NCBI GenBank assembly: GCA_009782475.1 | Contig: WRIZ01000010.1 | Location: forward strand, 1 to 51,607 | Source: Oscillospiraceae bacterium | GTDB taxonomy: Bacteria > Bacillota > Clostridia > Oscillospirales > UBA929 | Reading direction: 5' to 3' | Length of the DNA stretch: 51,607 bases | Notes under the pieces: generated by a model | Databases searched by the model: none | What the model was told of the DNA's origin: nothing | What the model saw: the letters and a program-made list of their open reading frames with translations, nothing else | Translations under genes and position numbers: made by a program | In this document: one piece after another, positions 23,605 through 31,769 of the stretch | Layout: each line of letters starts with the position of its first letter | Numbering within the stretch: the first letter of the stretch is position 1

Positions 23605-25175
23605 AGTATGGCACACTCCCGCCTGACGATAACGACCGACGGCTCGGGAGCCGCCAGTTCCTCTTTGAGGATGGTCTCCAGTTTTTGCTGGTCTTTCGGG
23701 TCAACGGTAGAGACGCGGTTGACGCCCATTCCCTTGCAAAGGGCTTCCAAGTCGAGGATGGGAGCCTTTTCGCCTTTTAAGGTGACCCCGGTGCCGGGGT
23801 TGGGCTGGTGCCCGGTCATGCCGGTAACGGCGTTGTCGAGAATCAGTATGGTGGCGGGCGTTTGGTTATAGACGATATTCAGAAGCCCGGTCATGCCGGA
23901 ATGATGGAAGGTTGAATCGCCGATAACGGCAACGGTCTGCTTGGCCGCGTCCGGCCGGGCTTTGAGGAATCCGTGGAGCGAGGAGACCGACGCGCCCATG
24001 CAAACGCAGAAATCCATCGCGCCCAGCGGCGGCCCGGCGGCCAATGTGTAACAGCCGATGTCTCCGAGAACGGTGAGATCAAGTTTTTTCAGTACATTGA
24101 ACGTCCCCCAATGCGGGCACCCGGGACAGAGTATCGGCGGGCGGTTTGGCGGCGTGTCGCCGCTGATAGTGTCCGGGTCAGATTGCGGCAATGATGAGGG
24201 TTTTTGCCCGCTCTCTTCGTCCAGTATAACTTTTTGCAACTGTTCTACCGAATACTCGCCCAGCAGGGATAACTCGGCTTTCCCGCGTACCTTCACACCG
24301 TTTTTGACGCAATGCGTCTCAATGAAATCGTCCAATTCCTCAACGACCCACAGCTCGTCCACCGTATTGCCGAACTCTTGAATGGCCTCGACCGGGAGCG
24401 GCCAAACTATCCCCAGTTTGCAGTACGAAACACCGTCGCCCAACGCTTCCCGCGCCGTGCAATAAGCGTTGCCGGAGGAAACGACGCCGATCTTGCTCTC
24501 GCTCCCCCACTCTACAGTGTTGACCTCCGCGCCTTCGGCGTAATCGGTCAGCTCGGCCATGCGTTCTTCCACCCTTTCGTGCGCGGGGCGGGCTCCCGAA
24601 GGCGTCATGACCCATTTTTTCGGGTTTTTTACATACTCTTTCAACGGAGCGTCCTTTGGCTCCCCAATCATTACGATAGAACGGGAATGGCTGACGCGGG
24701 TGGACAGGCGGAGCAGCACAGGCGTGTCAAACTCCTCTGAAAGCTCGAAGGCTAGTTTGGTAAAGTCAAGGCACTCCTGAGAGTTGCACGGTTCCAGCAT
24801 GGGCAGTTTCATCGCCCGGGCGTAGTGGCGGCTGTCCTGTTCGTTTTGAGAAGAATGGCAGCCCATATCATCGGCTACGGCGATGACCAAACCGCCGTTG
24901 ACCCCGGTATAGGAAGCCGTGAAAAGCGGGTCGGCGGCCACGTTTAGTCCGACGTGTTTCATGCCGGTAAAGGCTCTCGCGCCCGCCAGCGACGCGCCGA
25001 TGGCCGCCTCGGCGGCTACCTTCTCATTGACCGCCCACTCGGCATAAATATATTCACTTGAGAACTTCGTTATCTCGGTGCTGGGTGTGCCGGGATAACT
25101 GGAGACAAAAGAACACCCCGCCTCGTATAATCCTCTCGCAACCGCCTCATTGCCCATCATCAACCGTTTCTCCAT
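23601..25175 (-). CDS. iorA: Indolepyruvate oxidoreductase subunit alpha
   Basis: This 524-residue thiamine-diphosphate subunit oxidatively decarboxylates arylpyruvates to aryl-acetyl-CoA, passing electrons to ferredoxin. The N-terminal pyrimidine domain has MGNEAVARGLYEAG and YPGTPSTEI. The pyrophosphate domain has LCPGCPHWGTF (about residues 349-356), DIGCYTLA and IGDSTFHHSGMTGLLN (about 415-430). Family members usually have about 590-630 residues and end in a ferredoxin domain with two CxxCxxCxxxC motifs. Here the chain stops soon after the TPP domain (VIVRRECAIL), so this domain is missing. The gap to the upstream ligase gene is 2 bases. Confidence 0.94.
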   Translation of the reverse strand: MEKRLMMGNEAVARGLYEAGCSFVSSYPGTPSTEITKFSSEYIYAEWAVNEKVAAEAAIGASLAGARAFTGMKHVGLNVAADPLFTASYTGVNGGLVIAVADDMGCHSSQNEQDSRHYARAMKLPMLEPCNSQECLDFTKLAFELSEEFDTPVLLRLSTRVSHSRSIVMIGEPKDAPLKEYVKNPKKWVMTPSGARPAHERVEERMAELTDYAEGAEVNTVEWGSESKIGVVSSGNAYCTAREALGDGVSYCKLGIVWPLPVEAIQEFGNTVDELWVVEELDDFIETHCVKNGVKVRGKAELSLLGEYSVEQLQKVILDEESGQKPSSLPQSDPDTISGDTPPNRPPILCPGCPHWGTFNVLKKLDLTVLGDIGCYTLAAGPPLGAMDFCVCMGASVSSLHGFLKARPDAAKQTVAVIGDSTFHHSGMTGLLNIVYNQTPATILILDNAVTGMTGHQPNPGTGVTLKGEKAPILDLEALCKGMGVNRVSTVDPKDQQKLETILKEELAAPEPSVVIVRRECAIL

Positions 25176-25177
25176 TG

Positions 25178-26470
25178 CTACATCCCCCTTTCGTCTTTGA
25201 TCCTTTTTGCTTTGCCCATAAACCGCTCGACCGTTTGCGGAGCCACCAGCGTGACTTTCACCGTCAAGCCGAGGATATTGCGTATCTGCTCCCGGATATT
25301 GTTTTGGATTTGCTCAAGAAGATGAAAACTGTCTAAAACCGCCCCGTCGGTCAGTTCGACTTGCACTTCCAAGGTATCCATCACGCCTTCGCGGCGGACA
25401 ACCAGCATATAATGAGGCCCGATGTGCTCCTGCCGGATCAGGACGCTCTCGATTTGCGACGGATATACATTGACGCCCCGGATGATCAGCATATCGTCGC
25501 TCCGTCCCAGCGTCGGGGACATACGGGCATGGGTGCGGCCGCATTTACACGGCTCGGTTGTGATCTTTGTGATGTCTTTTGTGCGGTAGCGGATGAGCGG
25601 GAGGGCTTCCCTTGTCAGCGGGGTCACAACCAGCTCGCCCGTTTCCCCTTCGGGTAAAACCGCCCCGGTTTCGGGATTGATGATCTCGCAGAAATAATGA
25701 TCTTCGGCTATGTGCATCCCCGTTTTCAGAAGGCATTCACCTGAGATGCCGGGGCCGCCCAGCTCACAGAGGCCATAGTTGCTGGTGGCGATGATGCCGA
25801 GGTTCCGTTCGATCTGCTCGGCCATCTCCTGTGTATGCCCTTCCCCGCCAAAAAGGCCGACCCGCAGCATTAAGTCTTCCTTGATCCCGGCTTCGCGCAC
25901 CGCCTCGCTGAGATAGAGGGCATAGGACGGTGTGGCGACCAAAACGGTCGAACCCATATCGCGCATCATCATCAGCTGCTTTTCCGTTTGTCCGCCCCCC
26001 ATCGGCAGGACGCGGACGCCCATGTGTTCCAAACCGTAGTTCAGCCCGAATCCCCCGGTGAACATCCCGAACCCGAAGGCAATATGCGCCGTGTCGCGCT
26101 TGGTGACGCCCGCCATGACGCAAACCCGGGCGACAAGGTCTTTCCAGTGAACCATATCGGTATAGGTATACCCGCCCATCGAGGGTTTGCTGGTTGTCCC
26201 CGATGTGCTGTGGAGGCGCACAACGGCTTCCGGCGGTACGGCAAACAGCCCGAACGGATAGTGTTCGGTGAAAACGCTTTTATCGGTGAAAGGAAGTTTG
26301 TGTACATCATCAAGCGACCGTATGTCTCCCCGCTCCGCTCCGGCGTCGTGCAGCAGTTTGGTTTGCGCCGGGGCGTCAGCCCATATATGTCTCCAGGAAC
26401 GCTGAAAGCGTTCTTCTTGCAGCATTCGCAATTCATCGCGCGTTATCGTTTCCAGTTCAGGCTGCCACAT
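25178..26470 (-). CDS. paaK: Phenylacetate-CoA ligase family, copy 2
   Basis: This 430-residue paralogue of the other ligase shares its plan: HSTSGTTSKPSMGG (AMP-binding loop, about residues 89-102), NYGLCELGGPGI (about 233), TEPCKCGRTHARM, and SDDMLIIRGVNVYPSQIE. The two copies are clearly diverged and flank iorAB, so they probably differ in substrate or direction. It lies 7 bases after the symporter gene. Confidence 0.93.
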   Translation of the reverse strand: MWQPELETITRDELRMLQEERFQRSWRHIWADAPAQTKLLHDAGAERGDIRSLDDVHKLPFTDKSVFTEHYPFGLFAVPPEAVVRLHSTSGTTSKPSMGGYTYTDMVHWKDLVARVCVMAGVTKRDTAHIAFGFGMFTGGFGLNYGLEHMGVRVLPMGGGQTEKQLMMMRDMGSTVLVATPSYALYLSEAVREAGIKEDLMLRVGLFGGEGHTQEMAEQIERNLGIIATSNYGLCELGGPGISGECLLKTGMHIAEDHYFCEIINPETGAVLPEGETGELVVTPLTREALPLIRYRTKDITKITTEPCKCGRTHARMSPTLGRSDDMLIIRGVNVYPSQIESVLIRQEHIGPHYMLVVRREGVMDTLEVQVELTDGAVLDSFHLLEQIQNNIREQIRNILGLTVKVTLVAPQTVERFMGKAKRIKDERGM

Positions 26471-26477
26471 CGGGGCT

Positions 26478-28019
26478 TTAACCTCCTAAGTCTTCTTTGA
26501 CTTTTACATTGACCGTTTCCTCGTAACAGGAAAAGGTATGGTCTACCTTCGCTTTGTCCGGCTTACGGGTGACCGCGCTGACCAGCGGGACGATCAGAAG
26601 CCCGGCCAACATACAGAAGGCTCCGGCGTTGATGGGTGATTGCAGAAGTTTGGGGAAGGCGTCGCGGAAAAAGATGTTGAGGATCATCACCGATGTACTG
26701 AAAATGAAACAGCACCAAACAGAGGCTTTGCCGGCGCGCTTCCAATACAGCCCGTAGAGGAAGGGGGCGAGGAACGATCCGGCCAAAGCTCCCCAGGAAA
26801 TCCCCATCAGCTGGGCGATGAACGTGATCCCGCTTTTGTATTGATAAACGGCAATGGTTGAGGATATGGCGATAAAAACGACGATCAGAGCGCGGATGAT
26901 CAAAAGCTGTTTTGCGTCGCCCATCTTTTTGATGATATGACCTTTGAGGAAGTCCAGCGTCAGCGTTGAGGCCGACGCCATGACCAAAGAAGACAATGTG
27001 GAAATCGACGCCGCGAAAACAAGGATGATGACAAAGCCGATCATGACCTCCGGGAAAACCGACAGAATCTCAGGGATGATGGAGTCAAATCCGTTGGCGT
27101 CCACGAAACCCTGATCCACAAACGTCCGCCCGAAACTGCCGAGGAAATAACAGCCGCCCGCCACGACGATCGCGAACACCGTGGAAACGACCGCGCCTTT
27201 GGTGATCATTTTCTCGCTCTTGATGGAATAAAACCGCGCCACCATTTGCGGGAGCCCCCACGCGCCGAAGGAGGTGAGGATGATCACACCCAACAGCATG
27301 ACCGGGTCGGGGCCGAAGAAGGATGTATAGGCTCCCGGGGAAACGGACGGGTCTTCTATGTGGGCGAGTTTACTTATAGCCTCGGAAAAGCCGCCCTGCT
27401 TGCTCAACGCCACGGCGATGACGGCGATAATGCCGATCAGCGTGATAGACCCTTGTATAAAGTCATTGACGGTGGTGGCAAAATACCCGCCCGCCACGAC
27501 GAAAATCGCCGTGATAATGCCCATCGCTATGATGCAGTAGGCGAAATCGATTTCAAACGCCATCGAGAAGAGGCGGCCAAGCCCGTTATAGAGCGAAGCC
27601 GTGTATGGGATTAAGAAGACAAAAATCAACACCGACGCGCCGATTTTCAACGCGGCAGAGGTATACCTCGCGCCGAAAAACTCCGGCATGGTGGCGCTTT
27701 TTAAGTGATTGGTCATAATACGGGTACGCCGCCCAAGAATAAACCACGCCATCAACGAACCGATGAAAGCGTTGCCGAGGCCGATCCATACAGCCGCCGT
27801 GCCGAACCGCCAGCCGAACTGTCCGGCATACCCGACGAAAACAACGGCCGAGAAATAGGACGCGCCGTAGGAAAAAGCCGACAGCCATGGGCCGACAGCC
27901 CGCCCGCCCAAAACGAAATCGTTGACATTTTTTGCCCGTTTGCGGAAATAGATCCCTATAAAGATTGTAACGGCTAAGAACAACAGAAGCAGCAAAATCT
28001 TGACGACCAAATTAACCAT
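26478..28019 (-). CDS. Sodium:solute symporter (SSS family)
   Basis: This 513-residue membrane protein has about 13 helices. Signature regions: NDFVLGGRAVGPWLSAFSYGASYFSAV (helix 1-2, about residues 33-60), GGYFATTVNDFIQG (helix 5), and FGAWGLPQMVARFYSIKSEK. The family co-transports Na+ with organic acids, amino acids or sugars. Its place as first gene of the paaK-iorAB operon suggests that it carries an aromatic acid or amino acid; the actual substrate is unknown. A consensus promoter precedes it by only a few bases. Confidence 0.9.
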   Translation of the reverse strand: MVNLVVKILLLLLFLAVTIFIGIYFRKRAKNVNDFVLGGRAVGPWLSAFSYGASYFSAVVFVGYAGQFGWRFGTAAVWIGLGNAFIGSLMAWFILGRRTRIMTNHLKSATMPEFFGARYTSAALKIGASVLIFVFLIPYTASLYNGLGRLFSMAFEIDFAYCIIAMGIITAIFVVAGGYFATTVNDFIQGSITLIGIIAVIAVALSKQGGFSEAISKLAHIEDPSVSPGAYTSFFGPDPVMLLGVIILTSFGAWGLPQMVARFYSIKSEKMITKGAVVSTVFAIVVAGGCYFLGSFGRTFVDQGFVDANGFDSIIPEILSVFPEVMIGFVIILVFAASISTLSSLVMASASTLTLDFLKGHIIKKMGDAKQLLIIRALIVVFIAISSTIAVYQYKSGITFIAQLMGISWGALAGSFLAPFLYGLYWKRAGKASVWCCFIFSTSVMILNIFFRDAFPKLLQSPINAGAFCMLAGLLIVPLVSAVTRKPDKAKVDHTFSCYEETVNVKVKEDLGG

Positions 28020-28036
28020 CCCTTCCTAACCCGGAC

Positions 28037-28065
28037 ATTATATAGTACGGTGAAAAGGATGTCAA
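28037..28065 (-). promoter_or_regulatory. Consensus sigma-A promoter of the symporter-paaK-iorAB-ruv unit
   Basis: TTGACA (28060-28065) and TATAAT (28037-28042), spaced by 17 bases on the minus strand, match the consensus fully. The transcript would begin about 11 bases before the start codon, giving a very short leader. Confidence 0.85.
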
Positions 28066-28072
28066 TCAAAAA

Positions 28073-28090
28073 GACCCGCTTACGCGGGTC
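28073..28090 (-). terminator. Intrinsic terminator overlapping the yesL-like stop
   Basis: GACCCGC-GTAA-GCGGGTC on the minus strand is followed by TTTTTGATT. The loop contains the TAA stop of the upstream gene, so coding end and terminator are merged. It lies only 8 bases from the -35 box of the next operon. Confidence 0.85.
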
Positions 28091-29042
28091 CTTTGTCATC
28101 GGTTATTTCCTCATCGTCGCCGTTCTCGGCGGCTTCGGCGGCTTTTTTTCGTTCCATCGCCGGAACAAGCATATGTTTATGAATGAGCGGGAATGTGGCG
28201 AATATAGACAAAAACCCCGTAAGCGAGAAGAAAAAGAAGGGCACAAGGATGATGTCGGCATACGGGAGGAATAAAATCGCGAACAGCAAAACCGCTTGTA
28301 CGAAGACAACGCCGATGTTGCGGAACAGACCTACAATGGCGAAAGCAAACCCGTTTTTGATGATCGCCAAGACTTTGAGGTTGAATGTCACCGCCATCGC
28401 GTAAAAATAGTTGCGCGCAAACAGCAGGAGGATGAACAGAAAGATCGAAAAATATTTGATGACCGGCATGGACGTCACGAGCCACGGAGCCGTCTCTTCG
28501 GTGACCCTGGTGGTTATGTTGAAGAGCAATGTCGTAAGTGCGGTCAGTTCAAGAATGCCGAGCGCAACGCCCTGCTTGAAGTTCTTTTTCATCTGATCAA
28601 AGAAATCACTCAGCCAGGCATGTTCCTCACGCCAGTAATTGCGGAGGATATAGGTCATGCCGCACATCATCGGGCCGTAGAGAATCACCGAAGCGATCAA
28701 CAGGATCATTGAAAGCAGCGACGGGATGGACAATGAAACACTCAACAGGATGCTTTGCAGCATTCCGAAGATCATAACGCCTTCGTCCCCGTCGATATTG
28801 CCGCCAAGTTCCTCGAAAGCCGACTCCGGCATGATGTTGTACATCCAAGTCATAAAGAAGCGGAAGATGATGGTGATGATGGGCAGAAGGAAAGCGAAGG
28901 AGAGGAGGTTTAACACAATATACTTGGAAAACTTCCGCCAATACAGCTCCCAAAAACGGAAAAATGCCTTTTTCGGCGGTTCGTCAGGGTTTACGCCCTT
29001 CCCGGGTTTGGTATAGTCAAAGAATCCGAAAAAACCTGCCAA
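28080..29042 (-). CDS. DUF624 / YesL-like membrane protein
   Basis: This 320-residue protein has about six hydrophobic segments (near residues 38-62, 95-130, 150-170, 185-205, 215-235 and 245-285). An N-terminal FFDYTKPGKGV and a Lys/Glu/Asp-rich tail flank the core. The pattern FRFWELYWRKFSKYIVLNLLSF is typical of YesL-type proteins, which are often found near carbohydrate transport genes but lack a known function. The start is TTG 29042; its ribosome site GGAGGGAGA is the last part of the REP-like repeat that fills the upstream gap. Confidence 0.65.
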   Translation of the reverse strand: MAGFFGFFDYTKPGKGVNPDEPPKKAFFRFWELYWRKFSKYIVLNLLSFAFLLPIITIIFRFFMTWMYNIMPESAFEELGGNIDGDEGVMIFGMLQSILLSVSLSIPSLLSMILLIASVILYGPMMCGMTYILRNYWREEHAWLSDFFDQMKKNFKQGVALGILELTALTTLLFNITTRVTEETAPWLVTSMPVIKYFSIFLFILLLFARNYFYAMAVTFNLKVLAIIKNGFAFAIVGLFRNIGVVFVQAVLLFAILFLPYADIILVPFFFFSLTGFLSIFATFPLIHKHMLVPAMERKKAAEAAENGDDEEITDDKGPA

Positions 29043-29048
29043 TTTATT

Positions 29049-29140
29049 CTCCCTCCGGCGCGCTGCGCCACCTCCCTCTAGGAGGGAGGCAAGATTTACC
29101 CTCCTCTTTGAGGAGGGTGCCGCCTAAAGGCGGCGGGAGG
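29049..29140. repeat. REP-like palindromic element, copy B
   Basis: The hairpins GGCGC-GCT-GCGCC, CCTCCCTC-TAG-GAGGGAGG and CTCCTCTTTGAGGAG lie in the same order as in copy A (10701-10766), plus an extra hairpin GCCGCC-TAAA-GGCGGC. The core flank CTCCCTCCGGC is identical. Here it fills the gap between the xerD-like gene and the yesL-like gene. Confidence 0.85.
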
Positions 29141-29147
29141 AGTTGCC

Positions 29148-30026
29148 TTATCTTCTAGCCTTAGGATGCGCTCTTTGGTATACGTCAGCCAGCTTGTTTT
29201 TGATCATGTTGGCATAGACCTGTGTGGAGGAGATGTCGGCGTGTCCCAGCATTTCCTGAAGCGAACGGAGGTCGGCTCCGTTTTCGAGCAGGTGCATGGC
29301 AAAGGAGTGACGCAGGGTATGCGGCGTCGTCTGCTTTTCGATTTTGGCTTTCTCCTGATAATGCTTGATGATTTTCCAAAAACCCTGCCGGCTCATCCGT
29401 CCGCCGTTTACATTGACAAAAAGGGCTTCATCATCGGGGCGGCCGATCATTTGCTTGCGGGCTTTATTCATATAGTTGGCCAAAGACTGCGCCGCCGCCT
29501 GATAGATGGGGATGATACGCTCATGCCCGGTGGCCTTGCAGCGGATAAACCGCATTTGGATGTTTACGTCTTCCATATTCAAAGAGATCAGTTCGCTGAC
29601 GCGTAAGCCGGTGGCATACAGCACCTCCAGCATGGCCTTATCCCGGAATCCTTTGGGGTCGGAGCACTTTGGTGCTTGCAGGAGCAATTCCACTTCCTGC
29701 CCCGAGAGGATTTGCGGAGCCTTGCGTTCGGCGCGAGCCGGGGCAACGCCGCGAACCGGGTTTTCCTGAACATAACCCCGGTCTAACATGAAGCTATAGA
29801 AACTTTTGAGGGAAGCGATCGAACGCATGACGGTGGAGGTGGATTTTCCGCGCTCGGCTAAAACACCGGCATAATCCGAAACGGCGCACGCGTCGGCTCT
29901 CTCCAGCGGAACGGCCAAAAACTCAGCAAATTGACGCAAATCCCTCAGATAGGAAACCTGCGTGTTTTGCGAGGCTTTCTTCTCCCCGTTCAGATACACT
30001 TGAAATTCCTGTAAGGCATCCTGCAT
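29148..30026 (-). CDS. xerD: Tyrosine recombinase XerC/XerD family
   Basis: This 292-residue recombinase has the SAM-like DNA-binding N-terminus (about residues 1-90) and the catalytic domain with all active residues: Arg142 (ATGLRVSEL), Lys164 (CKATG), His236 and Arg239 (PHTLRHSFA), His262 (LGHADISSTQVY) and Tyr271. The sequence fits the chromosome-dimer resolvase group, and the spoIIM-xerD neighbourhood is typical of spore formers. The genome may carry other Xer proteins, so the exact role is inferred. Confidence 0.9.
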   Translation of the reverse strand: MQDALQEFQVYLNGEKKASQNTQVSYLRDLRQFAEFLAVPLERADACAVSDYAGVLAERGKSTSTVMRSIASLKSFYSFMLDRGYVQENPVRGVAPARAERKAPQILSGQEVELLLQAPKCSDPKGFRDKAMLEVLYATGLRVSELISLNMEDVNIQMRFIRCKATGHERIIPIYQAAAQSLANYMNKARKQMIGRPDDEALFVNVNGGRMSRQGFWKIIKHYQEKAKIEKQTTPHTLRHSFAMHLLENGADLRSLQEMLGHADISSTQVYANMIKNKLADVYQRAHPKARR

Positions 30027-30050
30027 GGTATTTACCCACCTCTTTAGTTT

Positions 30051-30644
30051 CTACAACTTTGACGCTGCATATGTCGCCAGCAAAGGGCTAAGGTATAATT
30101 CAGCGGCGGCGGCCGCAACCAGCGTGCTGAGGGCAACGCCGAAACGCCGGAAATTCTCTTTGCCTTTTATCGAGACGTTTTGCTTCCGCAAAGCCGAACC
30201 GAGCAACTCCTTGCTATTGAGGAAACCCTGCGCGCCCAGCCAAAAGAGAGCCGGGAGGCTGAGCAGAAGCGGAAGCCCCATCAAGGAAAGGGAAAAAACT
30301 GTTCCGTTCCAAGCTCCGAAGACACGGGCGCAGGACGCGATGGCGTAGGAGACGAAAAATCCTCGGGCGCATACGGTGACCGGGATCAAAACGACGCCCG
30401 GGATGGCAAACCCGAACAGAAAACAGAGAGCCGGATACAAGACCACATCCATCAATGCTCGGCCGACCGTCGGGCCGGGTACGATGTTCCCGGCAATCGG
30501 CAGCAGGTAATCGGCAACCGCCCCGTCTGCCTCGGCACCGCCCCGCGCCGCAAAGAGGCAGCCTGCCGTGATCCCGGCGAGAAAAGCCAGCGCGACCGTT
30601 CCCAATGCGACCGAATACGAAGAAAGCGGGAATTTACGTTCCAT
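30051..30644 (-). CDS. spoIIM: Stage II sporulation protein M-like membrane protein
   Basis: This 197-residue protein has about five membrane helices (near residues 11-32, 65-95, 100-120, 125-145 and 165-190). The central VTVCARGFFVSYAIASCARVFG resembles the conserved loop of the SpoIIM/DUF95 family, whose members link the peptidoglycan hydrolase complex SpoIIDMP to the engulfing membrane. Position directly before xerD supports the name. Similarity is moderate, so a general DUF95 protein is the alternative. GGAGGGATCCCCT precedes the ATG. Confidence 0.62.
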   Translation of the reverse strand: MERKFPLSSYSVALGTVALAFLAGITAGCLFAARGGAEADGAVADYLLPIAGNIVPGPTVGRALMDVVLYPALCFLFGFAIPGVVLIPVTVCARGFFVSYAIASCARVFGAWNGTVFSLSLMGLPLLLSLPALFWLGAQGFLNSKELLGSALRKQNVSIKGKENFRRFGVALSTLVAAAAAELYLSPLLATYAASKL

Positions 30645-30690
30645 AGGGGATCCCTCCTTCGCCTAGCGTAAGCTTGGCATATAAGGAATC

Positions 30691-31494
30691 CTATGAAGAA
30701 GAGACAAGCTCTATACCTCTATTGCGGCAAGCGTCCATCCCGGCTCTGAAAGCATTGTCCAAACCGGCTTCGTCAAAAGCGCGGAAAGCCGCTTCTGTCA
30801 TGCCTCCCGGAACCGCCACCCCATTGGCCAGTTCTCCGGCCGTTTTCTTGGTTTCCATGATCATTTTTGCCGCGCCCAACATGGTTTGGGCAATGATTTG
30901 ATTGGCTTCAAACGAATAGATGCCGTTCTGCTCCGCCCATTCAGTCATAATAGAAGCTATGCGGAAAAAATAGGCGACCGCGCTTCCGCCCAAAGCGGTT
31001 GCGGCATTGATCAGTTCTTCTTTGAGAAAAACGATATTTCCCGAGCTTTTGAAAATACTGGACGCCAGCTCGAAAAAGCGGTTGGGCACATCGCTTCCGG
31101 GGAGGGCAAATACCGTTGAACCGGCTCCGTAAGCCAAAGGCAGGTTTGGCATGGCGCGGAGTACGGCCACATTGCCCGGCAGACATTCCTTTATAGAGGA
31201 TACCGTTACGCCCGCGGCGATCGAGAGGACGCATTTCCATGCCGTTTCGGGGGCAATCTCCTCAAGGACGGTTTTAACGGTATCGGGACGCACGGCCAAG
31301 AGGATGAGGTCGGCGTTCCTGACCGTTTCCAAATTACTTGAGCTCACCTTGCAGCCCTGTTCGGCAAATGGTTCCAGTTCGGAAGGCACAGGCGAGGAGA
31401 TATGTACCTTGTCCGTCGGGAAAAGGTTGGTATTCAAAACGGCTTTCAATATGGCACTCCCCATGTGACCCGCACCGATCATACCGAACCGCAT
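30691..31494 (-). CDS. proC: Pyrroline-5-carboxylate reductase
   Basis: This 267-residue enzyme reduces pyrroline-5-carboxylate to proline with NAD(P)H. The Rossmann loop is FGMIGAGHMGSAI (residues 3-15), followed by LAVRPDTVKTVLEEI and the C-terminal signature region (VAVPGGMTEAAFRAF). ATG 31494 is chosen for GAGAGGAG 8 bases upstream; the longer open frame to 31626 crosses its promoter. It heads a unit with spoIIM and xerD. Confidence 0.93.
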   Translation of the reverse strand: MRFGMIGAGHMGSAILKAVLNTNLFPTDKVHISSPVPSELEPFAEQGCKVSSSNLETVRNADLILLAVRPDTVKTVLEEIAPETAWKCVLSIAAGVTVSSIKECLPGNVAVLRAMPNLPLAYGAGSTVFALPGSDVPNRFFELASSIFKSSGNIVFLKEELINAATALGGSAVAYFFRIASIMTEWAEQNGIYSFEANQIIAQTMLGAAKMIMETKKTAGELANGVAVPGGMTEAAFRAFDEAGLDNAFRAGMDACRNRGIELVSSS

Positions 31495-31521
31495 TCCGCC
31501 AACTCCTCTCACAATACATAT

Positions 31522-31550
31522 ATTGTACGGGATATAGACGAAAAAGACAA
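31522..31550 (-). promoter_or_regulatory. Sigma-A promoter of proC
   Basis: On the minus strand, TTGTCT (31545-31550) and TACAAT (31522-31527) are 17 bases apart. The start would lie about 20 bases before the proC ATG. The rest of the 31495-31769 gap holds only this promoter and the terminator of the upstream operon. Confidence 0.6.
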
Positions 31551-31720
31551 GAAGCAAACGGCATAATAGCTGATTTCTGTCATTATAACCAAATATTATG
31601 TAAACGGAGTTATGTAAACCACGCAACCAACGCCGCCTTTCCCCTGCTCTGCCGGTGTTTTGATGTCAAGATGTGGTATCCGCTCAAACAGATGGGTGCA
31701 GATGTGGCAAAAAATGAAAA

Positions 31721-31746
31721 AACAGACAGGGAAATCCCTGTCTGTT
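31721..31746 (-). terminator. Strong intrinsic terminator after the SCIFF maturase gene
   Basis: AACAGACAGGGA and TCCCTGTCTGTT form a near-perfect 12-base stem. On the minus strand it is followed by a run of six T and then a second T-rich stretch. It marks the end of the long nusB-to-scfB unit. Confidence 0.9.
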
Positions 31747-31769
31747 AATATTATCCAATCTTCAGCGAT

